From the NCBI RefSeq assembly GCF_050563545.1, contig NZ_JBNXUM010000001.1, positions 124,001 through 188,000 on the forward strand: a DNA stretch of 64,000 nt. The letters are read 5' to 3'. The DNA is from Falsiroseomonas sp050563545 (GTDB lineage Bacteria; Pseudomonadota; Alphaproteobacteria; Acetobacterales; Acetobacteraceae). A model generated the notes under the pieces. It ran no database searches. It saw nothing but the letters and a program-made list of their open reading frames with translations, and was not told the origin of the DNA. Positions 35,571 to 42,758 of the stretch are shown piece after piece. How positions within the stretch are numbered: the first letter of the stretch is position 1; each line of letters begins with the position of its first letter. The position numbers and the translations under genes are program-made.

Positions 35571-36122
35571 TCAGCCGATGGTGATCTTGTCAGCGGCGGT
35601 GAAGGTGTAGGGCGGCACAGGCAGGTTCGCCGGCGCCGGCCCCTTACGGATGCGGCCCGACGTGTCGTACTGGCTGCCGTGGCAGGGGCAGAACCAGCCG
35701 CCATACTCGCCCTTCGGATCCGTCGGCTTCTGGCCCAGCGGCACGCAGCCGAGATGCGTGCAGATGCCGATCATCACCAGCCACGGGTCGCGCTGCACGC
35801 GCGCCTGGTCGGCCTGCGGATCGGGCAGTTGCGACATCGGTACCTCGCGCGCCTGCTTGACCTCGTCCGCCGTACGGTTGCGCACGAAGATCGGCTTGCC
35901 GCGCCAGACCACCGTGATGGCCTGGCCGACCGCGACGGGGGCGAGGTCCACCTCGGTCGTGGAGAGCGCCAGCACGTCCCGCGCGGGGTTCATCGAATCG
36001 ATGAAGGGCCAGGCGATCGCGCCGACGGTCACGGCGGCGAAGGCCCCGGTCGTGAGCTTCAGGAAGTCCCGGCGGGTCTCGCCAGGCACGGTGTCCTGCC
36101 GGGACACCATCGTTTCGGCCAT
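35571..36122 (-). CDS. petA: Rieske iron-sulfur subunit of the bc1 complex
   Basis: The 183-residue protein holds the 2Fe-2S cluster. A twin-arginine signal/anchor (RRDFLKLTTG at about 17-26) is followed by one helix. The cluster ligands are Cys121 and His123 (CTHLGC, with Cys126 for the disulfide) and Cys145 and His148 (CPCHGS, Cys147 the disulfide partner). The start at 36122 has GGAAGGGG upstream. First gene of petABC; a likely promoter is at 36284-36313. Confidence 0.97.
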   Translation of the reverse strand: MAETMVSRQDTVPGETRRDFLKLTTGAFAAVTVGAIAWPFIDSMNPARDVLALSTTEVDLAPVAVGQAITVVWRGKPIFVRNRTADEVKQAREVPMSQLPDPQADQARVQRDPWLVMIGICTHLGCVPLGQKPTDPKGEYGGWFCPCHGSQYDTSGRIRKGPAPANLPVPPYTFTAADKITIG

Positions 36123-36455
36123 CTGTCGTCCCCTTCCGCGCCGCCCACGCAAGGCGGCACGGCCGCCTTCACGCGGCACGTCCAAGCCGCCTTCACACCG
36201 TCCAGTCCGATCGGGCCGTCCGTCGTCGCATGCCCGGTCAGGGGCACGCGCCATCCGTCCCGGCCGCCGGCGACGCTGCGACGCATATAAAGGTGGGGTC
36301 GCCAGACTGTAAATCCGGCCGCGATCCTGAAAATGCTGCAATTTTTTCCGCGCTCGACGCCAGTCGCGGGAGGGATCGCGTTCCGATGAAGGCGCTCTTA
36401 ATCTGCGTCCCGCGCGGCGCGACGACAGCCGCCAGCCCACAGGATCGCAGGCCGC
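36123..36455. other. 333-base divergent region between petA and hemF
   Basis: No gene was seen. It contains the candidate petABC promoter and an AT-rich stretch near 36335-36350 (with the run TTTTTT) that may belong to the hemF promoter. Grouping heme synthesis opposite a heme-containing respiratory complex would permit shared control, but no regulator site was recognised. Confidence 0.6.
36284..36313 (-). promoter_or_regulatory. Candidate petABC promoter
   Basis: On the minus strand TTTACA (36308-36313) is a good -35 and TATATG (36284-36289) a fair -10, 18 bases apart; TTATAT with 17 bases is the alternative. It would start transcription near 36275, leaving a leader of about 150 bases before petA. 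This is the most AT-rich part of the divergent petA-hemF region. Confidence 0.5.
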
Positions 36456-37346
36456 ATGACCACCGCCCCCGCCCCGCAGGATCACCCGTTGCTGCCGCGC
36501 GCGCGGGCCTGGTTCGAAAGCCTCCGCGACCGGCTATGCGCCGCCTTCGAGGCCTGCGAGGACGCGCTGGAGACCGGGCCGCACGCGCATCTCCCGCCCG
36601 GCCGCTTCGTCCGCACCGCCTGGGACCGGCCGGAGGGCGGCGGCGGCGTGATGTCGGTGATGAAGGGCCGCGTCTTCGAAAAGGTGGGCGTCAACGTCTC
36701 CACCGTCTTCGGCGAATTCTCCCCCGAGTTCCGCCGCCAGATCCCGGGCGCCGACGCCGATCCGCGCTTCCTGGCCACCGGCGTCTCGCTCGTCGCCCAC
36801 CCGCGCAACCCGCGCGTGCCGGCGGCGCACATGAACACCCGCTTCATCGTGACGTCCAAGGCCTGGTTCGGCGGCGGCGGCGACATCACCCCGATGGACC
36901 ACGACGCCCCCCATTCGAAGGAGGACGCGGCCGAGTTCCACGCCGCCTTCAAGGCCGCCTGCGACCGGCATGACGATACCTACTACCCGCGCTTCAAGCA
37001 GTGGTGCGACGAGTACTTCTTCCTCCCCCACCGCAACGAGCCGCGCGGCCTGGGCGGCATCTTCTATGACTGGCTCGGCGACCGCACGCCGGGCAAGGGG
37101 ATCGAAGCCGACTTCGCCTTCACCCGTGACGTCGGCCAGGCTTTCCTCGCGTCCTACCCGGCCATCGTTCGCAAGCGCATGGAGGAGCCCTGGACGGAGG
37201 CCGAGCGCGCCCACCAGCTCGTCCGGCGGGGGCGCTATGTCGAGTTCAACCTGCTCTACGACCGCGGCACGATCTTCGGCCTCAAGACCGGCGGGAATGT
37301 CGAGGCGATCCTGATGTCGCTCCCGCCCGAGACCGGCTGGCCCTGA
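36456..37346 (+). CDS. hemF: Oxygen-dependent coproporphyrinogen III oxidase
   Basis: HemF makes protoporphyrinogen IX by oxidative decarboxylation of coproporphyrinogen III, using oxygen and no metal. At 296 residues it is standard. Family signatures seen are GGGGVMSVMKGRVFEKVGVN, FGGGGDITP, the KxWCDEYFFLPHRNE segment and the C-terminal YVEFNLLYDRGTIFGL. Its presence shows an aerobic heme pathway. Confidence 0.97.
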   Translation: MTTAPAPQDHPLLPRARAWFESLRDRLCAAFEACEDALETGPHAHLPPGRFVRTAWDRPEGGGGVMSVMKGRVFEKVGVNVSTVFGEFSPEFRRQIPGADADPRFLATGVSLVAHPRNPRVPAAHMNTRFIVTSKAWFGGGGDITPMDHDAPHSKEDAAEFHAAFKAACDRHDDTYYPRFKQWCDEYFFLPHRNEPRGLGGIFYDWLGDRTPGKGIEADFAFTRDVGQAFLASYPAIVRKRMEEPWTEAERAHQLVRRGRYVEFNLLYDRGTIFGLKTGGNVEAILMSLPPETGWP

Positions 37347-37562
37347 GCCGCCCGGCCGGGCAGTCCGGCCGCGCTTCCCCGCCCCCGCAACCGATCCCTC
37401 CCGCCGCTGGCGGTGGCGCGGCCGCGTGCCCGCGTCCGGACCGCCGCGATTCCCTTTCCCCGGAGTCCCCGGGCCGCGGAATCAACCCAGGCACGATTTC
37501 GGTGGTGCATCCACGCGGAATGAACGATATACAAAATGATTAACGCGTTCGGGGGATGGCAG

Positions 37563-38990
37563 ATGGAACCAGAGCTCATCGTGAAGTTGCGGCAGCCCGC
37601 TTCCGCCGCCCGCATGGCCGCCGACCCGGTGCCGCCCGGCGTGGTCGCGCGTCCCTTCGGCTCCTTCCACGACCTGCTTGTCGAGGAAAGCCTGGTCGCG
37701 GCGCCGCTGCGCCAGACCTCGGTCTTCATGGCCGCCACCATGGCGCGCCTCGGCGCCGGCGCCCAACGCCGGGTGGACCGCTACTGGCAGGTGCCCGCCC
37801 CGCCCGAGCGGCTCGACGCCCTGCTGCCCCGCTTCGCCGCCCTGCCCGAGGTCGAGGCCGTCGTCGTGCTGCCCGCGCCGGAGGCGCCGGCCACGCCCGA
37901 TTTCAGCGCCGAGCAGCGCTACCGCCTGGCCGCGCCGGGCGGCCTCGACGTCTCCCACGCCTGGGGCCAGCCGGGCGGGCGCGGCAGCGGCATCCGCGTC
38001 ATCGACATCGAGGGGGCCTGGCAGCTCGACCACGAGGACCTGGTCGGCGCGGTCTCGCCCTCGATCAGCCTGCTGGCGGATGCGGCGGCGAACTGGGGCG
38101 GGCTGCAGGACATCCTGACCCAGCACGGCACTGCGGTGCTCGGCCAGATGGCCGCGCGCGACAACGGCTTCGGCGTCACCGGCATCGCGCCCGACGCGAC
38201 CTATGGCGTGGTGTCGCACCTCCATCGGAACTTCTGGGGCAGCCCGATCGGCCCGGTGGGCGCGATCGCGCGCGCGACCGACTTCCTGCAGGCCGGCGAC
38301 ATCATGCTGCTCGAGATGCACATGCCCGGCCCCCGCTTCGGCTTCCGCCCGATGGCGGGCCAGGAAGGCTACATCTGCGTGGAATGGTGGGAGCCCATCT
38401 TCGACGCCATCAGGGACGCGACGGACAAGGGCATCATCGTCGTGCAGGCCGCCGGCAACGGGCGGGAGAACCTGGACGACAGCATCTACGACGTGAACTG
38501 CGCCTTCTTCTCCGACAGCTGGCGCAACCCGCTGCGCCGCGCCGACCCGGAGTCCGATTCAGGCGCGATCCTGGTCGGCGCCGGCGCGCCGGCCTCGGGC
38601 CATGCCGGGCTGCCGCGCAGCCGGCTGCCCTTCTCCAACTTCGGCGACGCCGTGGACTGCCAGGGCTGGGGCGCGGAGGTCGTGACCACCGGCTATGGCG
38701 ACCTGCTGGATGAGGGGCCGCACCGCACCTACACCGGGCGGCTCGGCGGCACCTCCGCCGCCGCGCCGATGGTCGCCGCGACGCTGGCCTGCGTGCAGGG
38801 CGTCCTGCGCGCCAAGGGCATGCCGCTGCTGACCCCGGCACGGGCGCGCGCGCTGCTGCGCGGCACGGGCTCGGCGCAGCAATGGTCGCAGGGCCAGACG
38901 ATGCGCGGCGACCGCATCGGCAACCTGCCCGACATCAAGGCCCTGGTCGCGGCCGCGACCGCACCGGCCGAGGTGCAGTTGGCGGCCTGA
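37563..38990 (+). CDS. Subtilisin-like (S8) serine protease without signal peptide
   Basis: From the ATG at 37563 (GGGGGA 7 bases upstream) the product is 475 residues. The catalytic residues are Asp148 (in RVIDIEG), His188 (QHGTAV) and Ser398 (GGTSAAAP), with oxyanion Asn299 (QAAGNG), so it is a plausible active subtilase. The first roughly 120 residues may be a propeptide or a partner domain. No signal peptide is visible, so it may act inside the cell or be exported by an unusual route. No partner genes are adjacent. Confidence 0.88.
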   Translation: MEPELIVKLRQPASAARMAADPVPPGVVARPFGSFHDLLVEESLVAAPLRQTSVFMAATMARLGAGAQRRVDRYWQVPAPPERLDALLPRFAALPEVEAVVVLPAPEAPATPDFSAEQRYRLAAPGGLDVSHAWGQPGGRGSGIRVIDIEGAWQLDHEDLVGAVSPSISLLADAAANWGGLQDILTQHGTAVLGQMAARDNGFGVTGIAPDATYGVVSHLHRNFWGSPIGPVGAIARATDFLQAGDIMLLEMHMPGPRFGFRPMAGQEGYICVEWWEPIFDAIRDATDKGIIVVQAAGNGRENLDDSIYDVNCAFFSDSWRNPLRRADPESDSGAILVGAGAPASGHAGLPRSRLPFSNFGDAVDCQGWGAEVVTTGYGDLLDEGPHRTYTGRLGGTSAAAPMVAATLACVQGVLRAKGMPLLTPARARALLRGTGSAQQWSQGQTMRGDRIGNLPDIKALVAAATAPAEVQLAA

Positions 38991-39018
38991 CGCCGCGACG
39001 CGCGCCGGGGGCGGGAAC

Positions 39019-39246
39019 TCACCTCCGGCGCAACGCCGGCCGGCGCGCCAGCCAGCGCCGGACCGGCCGGTCGTAGACGCGGTCGAGCAGGGCGGCGACG
39101 GCGCCGACGCCGAGCAGCTCATAGGCCGGCATGTGCGTGATGTAGAGCGCGTAGGACAGCTCGCCGAGCCAGGCGGCGGCCTGCCGCCAGGGGCCGCGCA
39201 GCTCCATCCGGCCGAGCGCGTAACGGAGCGCGGCCGTTTCACGCAC
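39019..39246 (-). pseudogene. C-terminal remnant of an acyltransferase-3 family protein
   Basis: A 75-residue frame contains LGELSYALYITHMPAYEL, the typical last-helices region of OafA-type membrane acyltransferases, followed by a basic tail. Such proteins are normally about 350 residues. Upstream there is an in-frame TGA and no trace of the remaining part, so this looks like a leftover after deletion. It lies between the subtilase and a basic hypothetical protein. A small functional protein cannot be excluded. Confidence 0.6.
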
Positions 39247-39351
39247 GCCACAAGTTCATTGCGGGCAGCGGATGCCCGGCACGGGGGCGGGACGCCCAGG
39301 CATGGCGCACGGCGCGCGCCTCGTGCATGGCGCGGGCAGGAGGATCGCAGC

Positions 39352-39864
39352 ATGCCCACGACCCAGCGCGAGGAGCGCACCCTTCTCGGCCATGACGGCT
39401 TCGCCCTCGTCGCGCCGAGCCACCATCCCGCGATCGCGTCCCTGCCGGCCGAGGAGTTGCGCGCGCTCGCCACGCGGCTGCGCACCGAGCATGCGAAGCT
39501 CCGCGACCTGATCCGCGAGGGCAAGCGCGCCAGGCGCGGCAAGGGCGAGGCGCGCGCCGCGGCCGGCGCCGAGGCCGGCAAGGCGACGCGCCGCAAGCAG
39601 GTCTATGCCGCGGCGCTGAAGCGCGTGAACAAGCGCTTCGAGGAACTCACCCATGAACGCCGCCGCGCAGAGCACCGCGCCGCGCTGAAGGCCGCGCTCG
39701 CCCGTCGCCAGGCGCAGCGCGCGCAGCATCCTTCCTCGGGCTTCGGCGCGCGGGACGGCATGCGGAGCAAGGCCAGCGGCAAGGGCGCGCGCGGCGTCCA
39801 TGGCGCGCGGATCGGCAGCGTCTCCGCGCAGAACAGGCGCGCCCAGGCCGCGCGCGACGGGTAG
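39352..39864 (+). CDS. Basic hypothetical protein
   Basis: A 170-residue, very Arg/Lys/Ala-rich protein. The N-terminus (LLGHDGFALVAPSHHPAIASLP) is followed by helices that look coiled-coil-like (about 30-115) and a Gly/Ser/Arg-rich tail (SGKGARGVHGARIGS). The charge suggests nucleic-acid binding, but no domain is recognised. A strong AGGAGG site 8 bases before the ATG supports expression. Confidence 0.7.
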   Translation: MPTTQREERTLLGHDGFALVAPSHHPAIASLPAEELRALATRLRTEHAKLRDLIREGKRARRGKGEARAAAGAEAGKATRRKQVYAAALKRVNKRFEELTHERRRAEHRAALKAALARRQAQRAQHPSSGFGARDGMRSKASGKGARGVHGARIGSVSAQNRRAQAARDG

Positions 39865-39922
39865 CTTGCGCGGCTGCGGCCGGCGTGCGAGCGAGGATCC
39901 AACCAGACCGGAGGATCGTCGC

Positions 39923-40897
39923 ATGATCGCCCGCCGCAGCCTTCTCGCCGCCTCGGCCGCCGGCCTCGCCGCGCCGGCGCTGGCGCAGTCCGGCGCCTGG
40001 CCCAACAAGGCCGTGCGCGTCATCGTGCCCTGGCCGCCCGGCGGCTCCACCGACGTGCTCTGCCGGCTGCTCTGCGAGGGGCTGCAGCAGAAGCTCGGCC
40101 AGTCCTTCGTGCTGGAGAACCGGCCCGGCGCCGGCGGCAACATCGGCGCCGACGCGCTCGCGAAATCCGCGCCCGATGGCTACTCCATGGCGCCGCTGAC
40201 GCTCGGCGCCTGGCACATCAACCAGTTCCTCTACAACCGCCTGCCCTACGACCCGCAGAAGGACTTCCAGCCGATCTCGATGCACTGGCAGCTGCCGAAC
40301 GTGCTGGTGGTCTCGGCGGCGCACAACCCCGCCAACAGTTTCCAGGAGTTCGTGGCCTGGGCGAAGGCGCAGCGCAACGGCGTCTCCTACGGCTCGCCCG
40401 GCGTCGGCACGACGGGGCACCTGTCGGGCGCCATGTTCACCTCCCGCCTCGGCATCGACGGGACGCATGTGCCCTTCCGCGGCGCGGCGCAGATCATCCC
40501 GGCGATGCTCTCGGGCGACCTCACCTTCGCGCTCGACAACCTCGCGAGCTACGTGCCGGTCATCCAGGAAGGCCGCTGCAAGGCCTTCGTGCTGACCGGG
40601 GCGGAGCGCTGGCCGACGCTGCCGACCATCCCAACGATGGCCGAGGTCGGCGTGCCCGACTTCGTGGTGGAGAGCTGGTGCGCCATGGCCTTCCCCGCCG
40701 GCGTGCCCGCGGCGATCGTGGAGCGCGCCTCCGCTGCCATCCGCGAGGTGACGGAGCCTGCCGCGATGCAGGATCGCTTCCTCCGCGCCGGCGCCAAGGG
40801 CGTGTGGTCCACGCCGCAGGCCGTGCTCGACCGCGTCACGCGCGAGCGGCCGATGTGGCAGGAGGTCGTGCGGATCTCCGGCGCCCGGCTGGAGTAG
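39923..40897 (+). CDS. Bug/TctC-family periplasmic binding protein
   Basis: A 324-residue solute receptor of the tripartite tricarboxylate (TTT) class. An Arg-Arg signal peptide ends at ALAQ (about residue 22). The family signatures are VRVIVPWPPGGSTDVLCR, ENRPGAGGNIGAD and YGSPGVGTTGHL. Bug proteins bind organic acids or small aromatics. No TctA/TctB membrane genes are adjacent, as is common for orphan Bug genes in this kind of bacterium. GGAGG precedes the start. Confidence 0.92.
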   Translation: MIARRSLLAASAAGLAAPALAQSGAWPNKAVRVIVPWPPGGSTDVLCRLLCEGLQQKLGQSFVLENRPGAGGNIGADALAKSAPDGYSMAPLTLGAWHINQFLYNRLPYDPQKDFQPISMHWQLPNVLVVSAAHNPANSFQEFVAWAKAQRNGVSYGSPGVGTTGHLSGAMFTSRLGIDGTHVPFRGAAQIIPAMLSGDLTFALDNLASYVPVIQEGRCKAFVLTGAERWPTLPTIPTMAEVGVPDFVVESWCAMAFPAGVPAAIVERASAAIREVTEPAAMQDRFLRAGAKGVWSTPQAVLDRVTRERPMWQEVVRISGARLE

Positions 40898-40925
40898 CGC
40901 CGCCCGGCCACTGCGCGGAACGGCT

Positions 40926-40963
40926 CCCTCTCCCGCTTGCGGGGGGAGGGTCGGGGTGGGGGC
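40926..40963. repeat. Extragenic GC palindrome, imperfect
   Basis: CCCTCTCCCGC (40926-40936) and GCGGGGGGAGGG (40939-40950) with a TT loop, followed by TCGGGGTGGGGG. It lies between the Bug gene and the converging small gene and may act as a terminator for both. Confidence 0.75.
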
Positions 40964-40990
40964 GTGCGGTACCTCTACCGAATCAGATCA

Positions 40991-41227
40991 CTACCCCCGC
41001 CGCTCCCCCTTCTTCGCGGGGTCATGCGTATGGTGGCTGTCGCGCTCGCCGCCGCCGCCCGACATCCGCGACTTCGGCGGGTTCGTCGGCTCGCCGGGCT
41101 CGGGGTGGTTCTTCTCGTGACGCTCGCGCGTGGCGTGGCCGTGGCTGCCGCCCTGGTGGGAGGAGCCGGGGCCGCCGCCGGTGCGGTCGGTCTCGGGCTT
41201 GTGGTCGGTCTGCCGCTGCGTGCTCAT
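40991..41227 (-). CDS. Small hydrophilic His/Gly-rich protein
   Basis: A 78-residue protein with no hydrophobic segment, rich in Gly, His, Ser, Thr, Lys and Pro (for example SSHQGGSHGHATRERHEKNH), probably disordered. It starts 3 bases after the stop of the upstream small gene. Low-complexity hydrophilic proteins of this kind are often desiccation- or stress-related, but that is only an inference; the His content could also bind metal. Confidence 0.55.
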   Translation of the reverse strand: MSTQRQTDHKPETDRTGGGPGSSHQGGSHGHATRERHEKNHPEPGEPTNPPKSRMSGGGGERDSHHTHDPAKKGERRG

Positions 41228-41230
41228 TCC

Positions 41231-41431
41231 TCAGCGGTCCTGCTGGTAGCCCTGGTTGGTCGTATTGGTCTTGATGTTCCCCTGGCGCCCCTGGCTGGCG
41301 AGGTTGCGCTCCTTCGATTCCTTGACCGCCTCGGCCTTGTCGGCGGCGATGTCGCCTTCCTGGCGGGCGTTGTCGCCGCCCTGAGGCGCACGGTTGGCGG
41401 GCGGCACGGGGGGAAGATGGGCCTTGGACAT
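41231..41431 (-). CDS. Small hydrophilic protein
   Basis: A 66-residue soluble, Asn/Gln/Glu/Lys-rich protein starting MSKAHLPPVPPANRAPQGG and ending NTTNQGYQQDR. It has no Cys and no Trp and is likely disordered. A GAGAGGG site precedes the ATG at 41431. It forms a two-gene unit with the hydrophilic gene downstream. No family is recognised with confidence. Confidence 0.6.
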   Translation of the reverse strand: MSKAHLPPVPPANRAPQGGDNARQEGDIAADKAEAVKESKERNLASQGRQGNIKTNTTNQGYQQDR

Positions 41432-41480
41432 GGTGGTCCCTCTCGAATGAGAGACCTCAACGCCGCGTTCTCGGGCCCGT

Positions 41481-41781
41481 TCAGTCCTTGCCGGCCTCGT
41501 CCTGGTCCGGCGCGGCGGCGCTGTTGAGCAGGATGTAGCGCTCGATCCCGATCTGCCGGATCAGGTTCGAACTGCCGGTCGAGGTAGTCCTCGTGCTACT
41601 CCTCGTCGGCCAGGATCCTCATCAGCAGGTCGCGCGAGACGTAGTCGCGCACGGCTTCGCAATGGGCGATGCCCTCGCGCAGGTCGCCCAGCGCCTTCTC
41701 CTCGAGCTTCATGTCGGCCTCGAGGATCTCCTGCACGGACTGCCCGACCAGGACCTGGTTCAGCCGCTGTACGTTGGGCAG
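41481..41781 (-). pseudogene. Decayed bacterioferritin gene (C-terminal two thirds)
   Basis: Read on the minus strand, the frame from 41781 gives LPNVQRLNQVLVGQ, then EILEADMKLEEKALGDLREG and YVSRDLLMRILADEE, unmistakably bacterioferritin. The first roughly 55 residues are absent. A TAG at 41596-41598 replaces the expected Glu. After it, HEDYLDRQFE is followed by an extra base near 41567-41571 that shifts the frame; correcting it restores IRQIGIERYILLNS and an end at 41481. Deletion, nonsense and frameshift together mean no functional ferritin is made from this copy. Confidence 0.85.
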
Positions 41782-41788
41782 ACAGCAA

Positions 41789-41805
41789 TTGCGAATTATT
41801 CGCAA
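41789..41805. promoter_or_regulatory. Fur-like palindrome
   Basis: TTGCGAATTATTCGCAA is a perfect 8-1-8 inverted repeat with the shape of Fur boxes. It touches the broken 5' side of the bacterioferritin remnant and lies 56 bases before the likely start of the phosphatase-like gene on the other strand. Iron-dependent control of either side is possible. Confidence 0.55.
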
Positions 41806-41860
41806 GTATGCCACGCCCGCCGCTCTGGTCCGCCGGGCGCATCCCGGCCATATCGGCGCC

Positions 41861-42526
41861 GTGCCCGACCTCTCCTCCCCCATCGGCCGTTCGCGCGCCT
41901 GGCTGAACAGCCTGCTGGTGGACCATGCCGTGCTGCGCCTGTCCTGGCGCAACTGGGGCGTGGTGGAGCCCGGGCGGCTGTATCGCTCCAACCACCCCCT
42001 GCCCTGGCAGCTTGCCCAGGCCGCACGGCGGCACGGCCTGCGCAGCGTGATCAACCTGCGGGGGCACCGGCAGTCCTGCGGATCCGACGCGCTCGGCCGC
42101 GCGCGGGCGGGCGAGCTCGGCCTAATCCATGCCGACGCGCCGTTCGAGAGCCGCGGCGCGCCGCACCGGGACCGCATCCTGCGCCTCGCCGGCCTCTTCG
42201 CCGAATTGCCGGAGCCGCTGCTGATCCACTGCAAGTCCGGCGCCGACCGCACCGGCCTCGTCGCCGGCATCTGGCTGCTGCTGCAGGGCCGCCCCGTCGC
42301 CGCCGCGCTGGACCAGCTGCACTGGCGCTTCGGCCATGTCTCCTCCAGCCGGACCGGCATCCTCGACGCCTTCTTCCAAGCCTACGGCGCCCACCTCGTG
42401 GCGCATGGCCCGAAGCCCTTCCTCGACTGGGTGCGCGAGGATTACGACGAGGCCGCGCTGCGCCAGGCCTTCACCAGCCGGGCCTGGGCGGACCGCCTGG
42501 TGGACGGGGTGCTGCGGCGGGAGTGA
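41861..42526 (+). CDS. Tyrosine/dual-specificity phosphatase-like protein
   Basis: A soluble phosphatase of the DSP/PTP fold. The P-loop HCKSGADRTG is complete, with Cys124 as nucleophile and the following Arg for phosphate binding (numbered from the GTG at 41861; 221 residues). Preceding conserved elements are NWGVVEPGRLYRS and VINLRG, common to SIW14-like and related bacterial phosphatases. The start is uncertain: the frame continues upstream through the bacterioferritin remnant, but that part would be meaningless. No clear ribosome site is seen. Substrate unknown. Confidence 0.8.
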   Translation: MPDLSSPIGRSRAWLNSLLVDHAVLRLSWRNWGVVEPGRLYRSNHPLPWQLAQAARRHGLRSVINLRGHRQSCGSDALGRARAGELGLIHADAPFESRGAPHRDRILRLAGLFAELPEPLLIHCKSGADRTGLVAGIWLLLQGRPVAAALDQLHWRFGHVSSSRTGILDAFFQAYGAHLVAHGPKPFLDWVREDYDEAALRQAFTSRAWADRLVDGVLRRE

Positions 42527-42758
42527 GCGCGCCGTCGCCCGCGGCCGCCTTCATCAAAGCGCAAGGATAGCCGGGCGAGGATGGCGCCCGCCGGTTCATC
42601 GGGACGCCGTCCGTGCTCAATCCGGGCCAACGAACCACAAGCATGCCGCGCCAGGCCGCACAGGCCGAGGCGCCCCAATCCGGCCGCGCCGCGTCGGCGT
42701 CCCTTTCCTGCCCTCGTCGCCCGGCTGCACGCCGCCGGGCCAGCCGGAGACACGCCTG

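Noticed and set aside
41669..41860. N-terminal extension of the phosphatase-like protein
   Set aside because: It would read through the decayed bacterioferritin gene on the other strand and the Fur-like site; the encoded residues have no family resemblance.
42442..42753. Minus-strand frame in the gap before the chemoreceptor
   Set aside because: Arg/Ala-rich shadow, no ribosome site, overlaps the phosphatase-like gene end.
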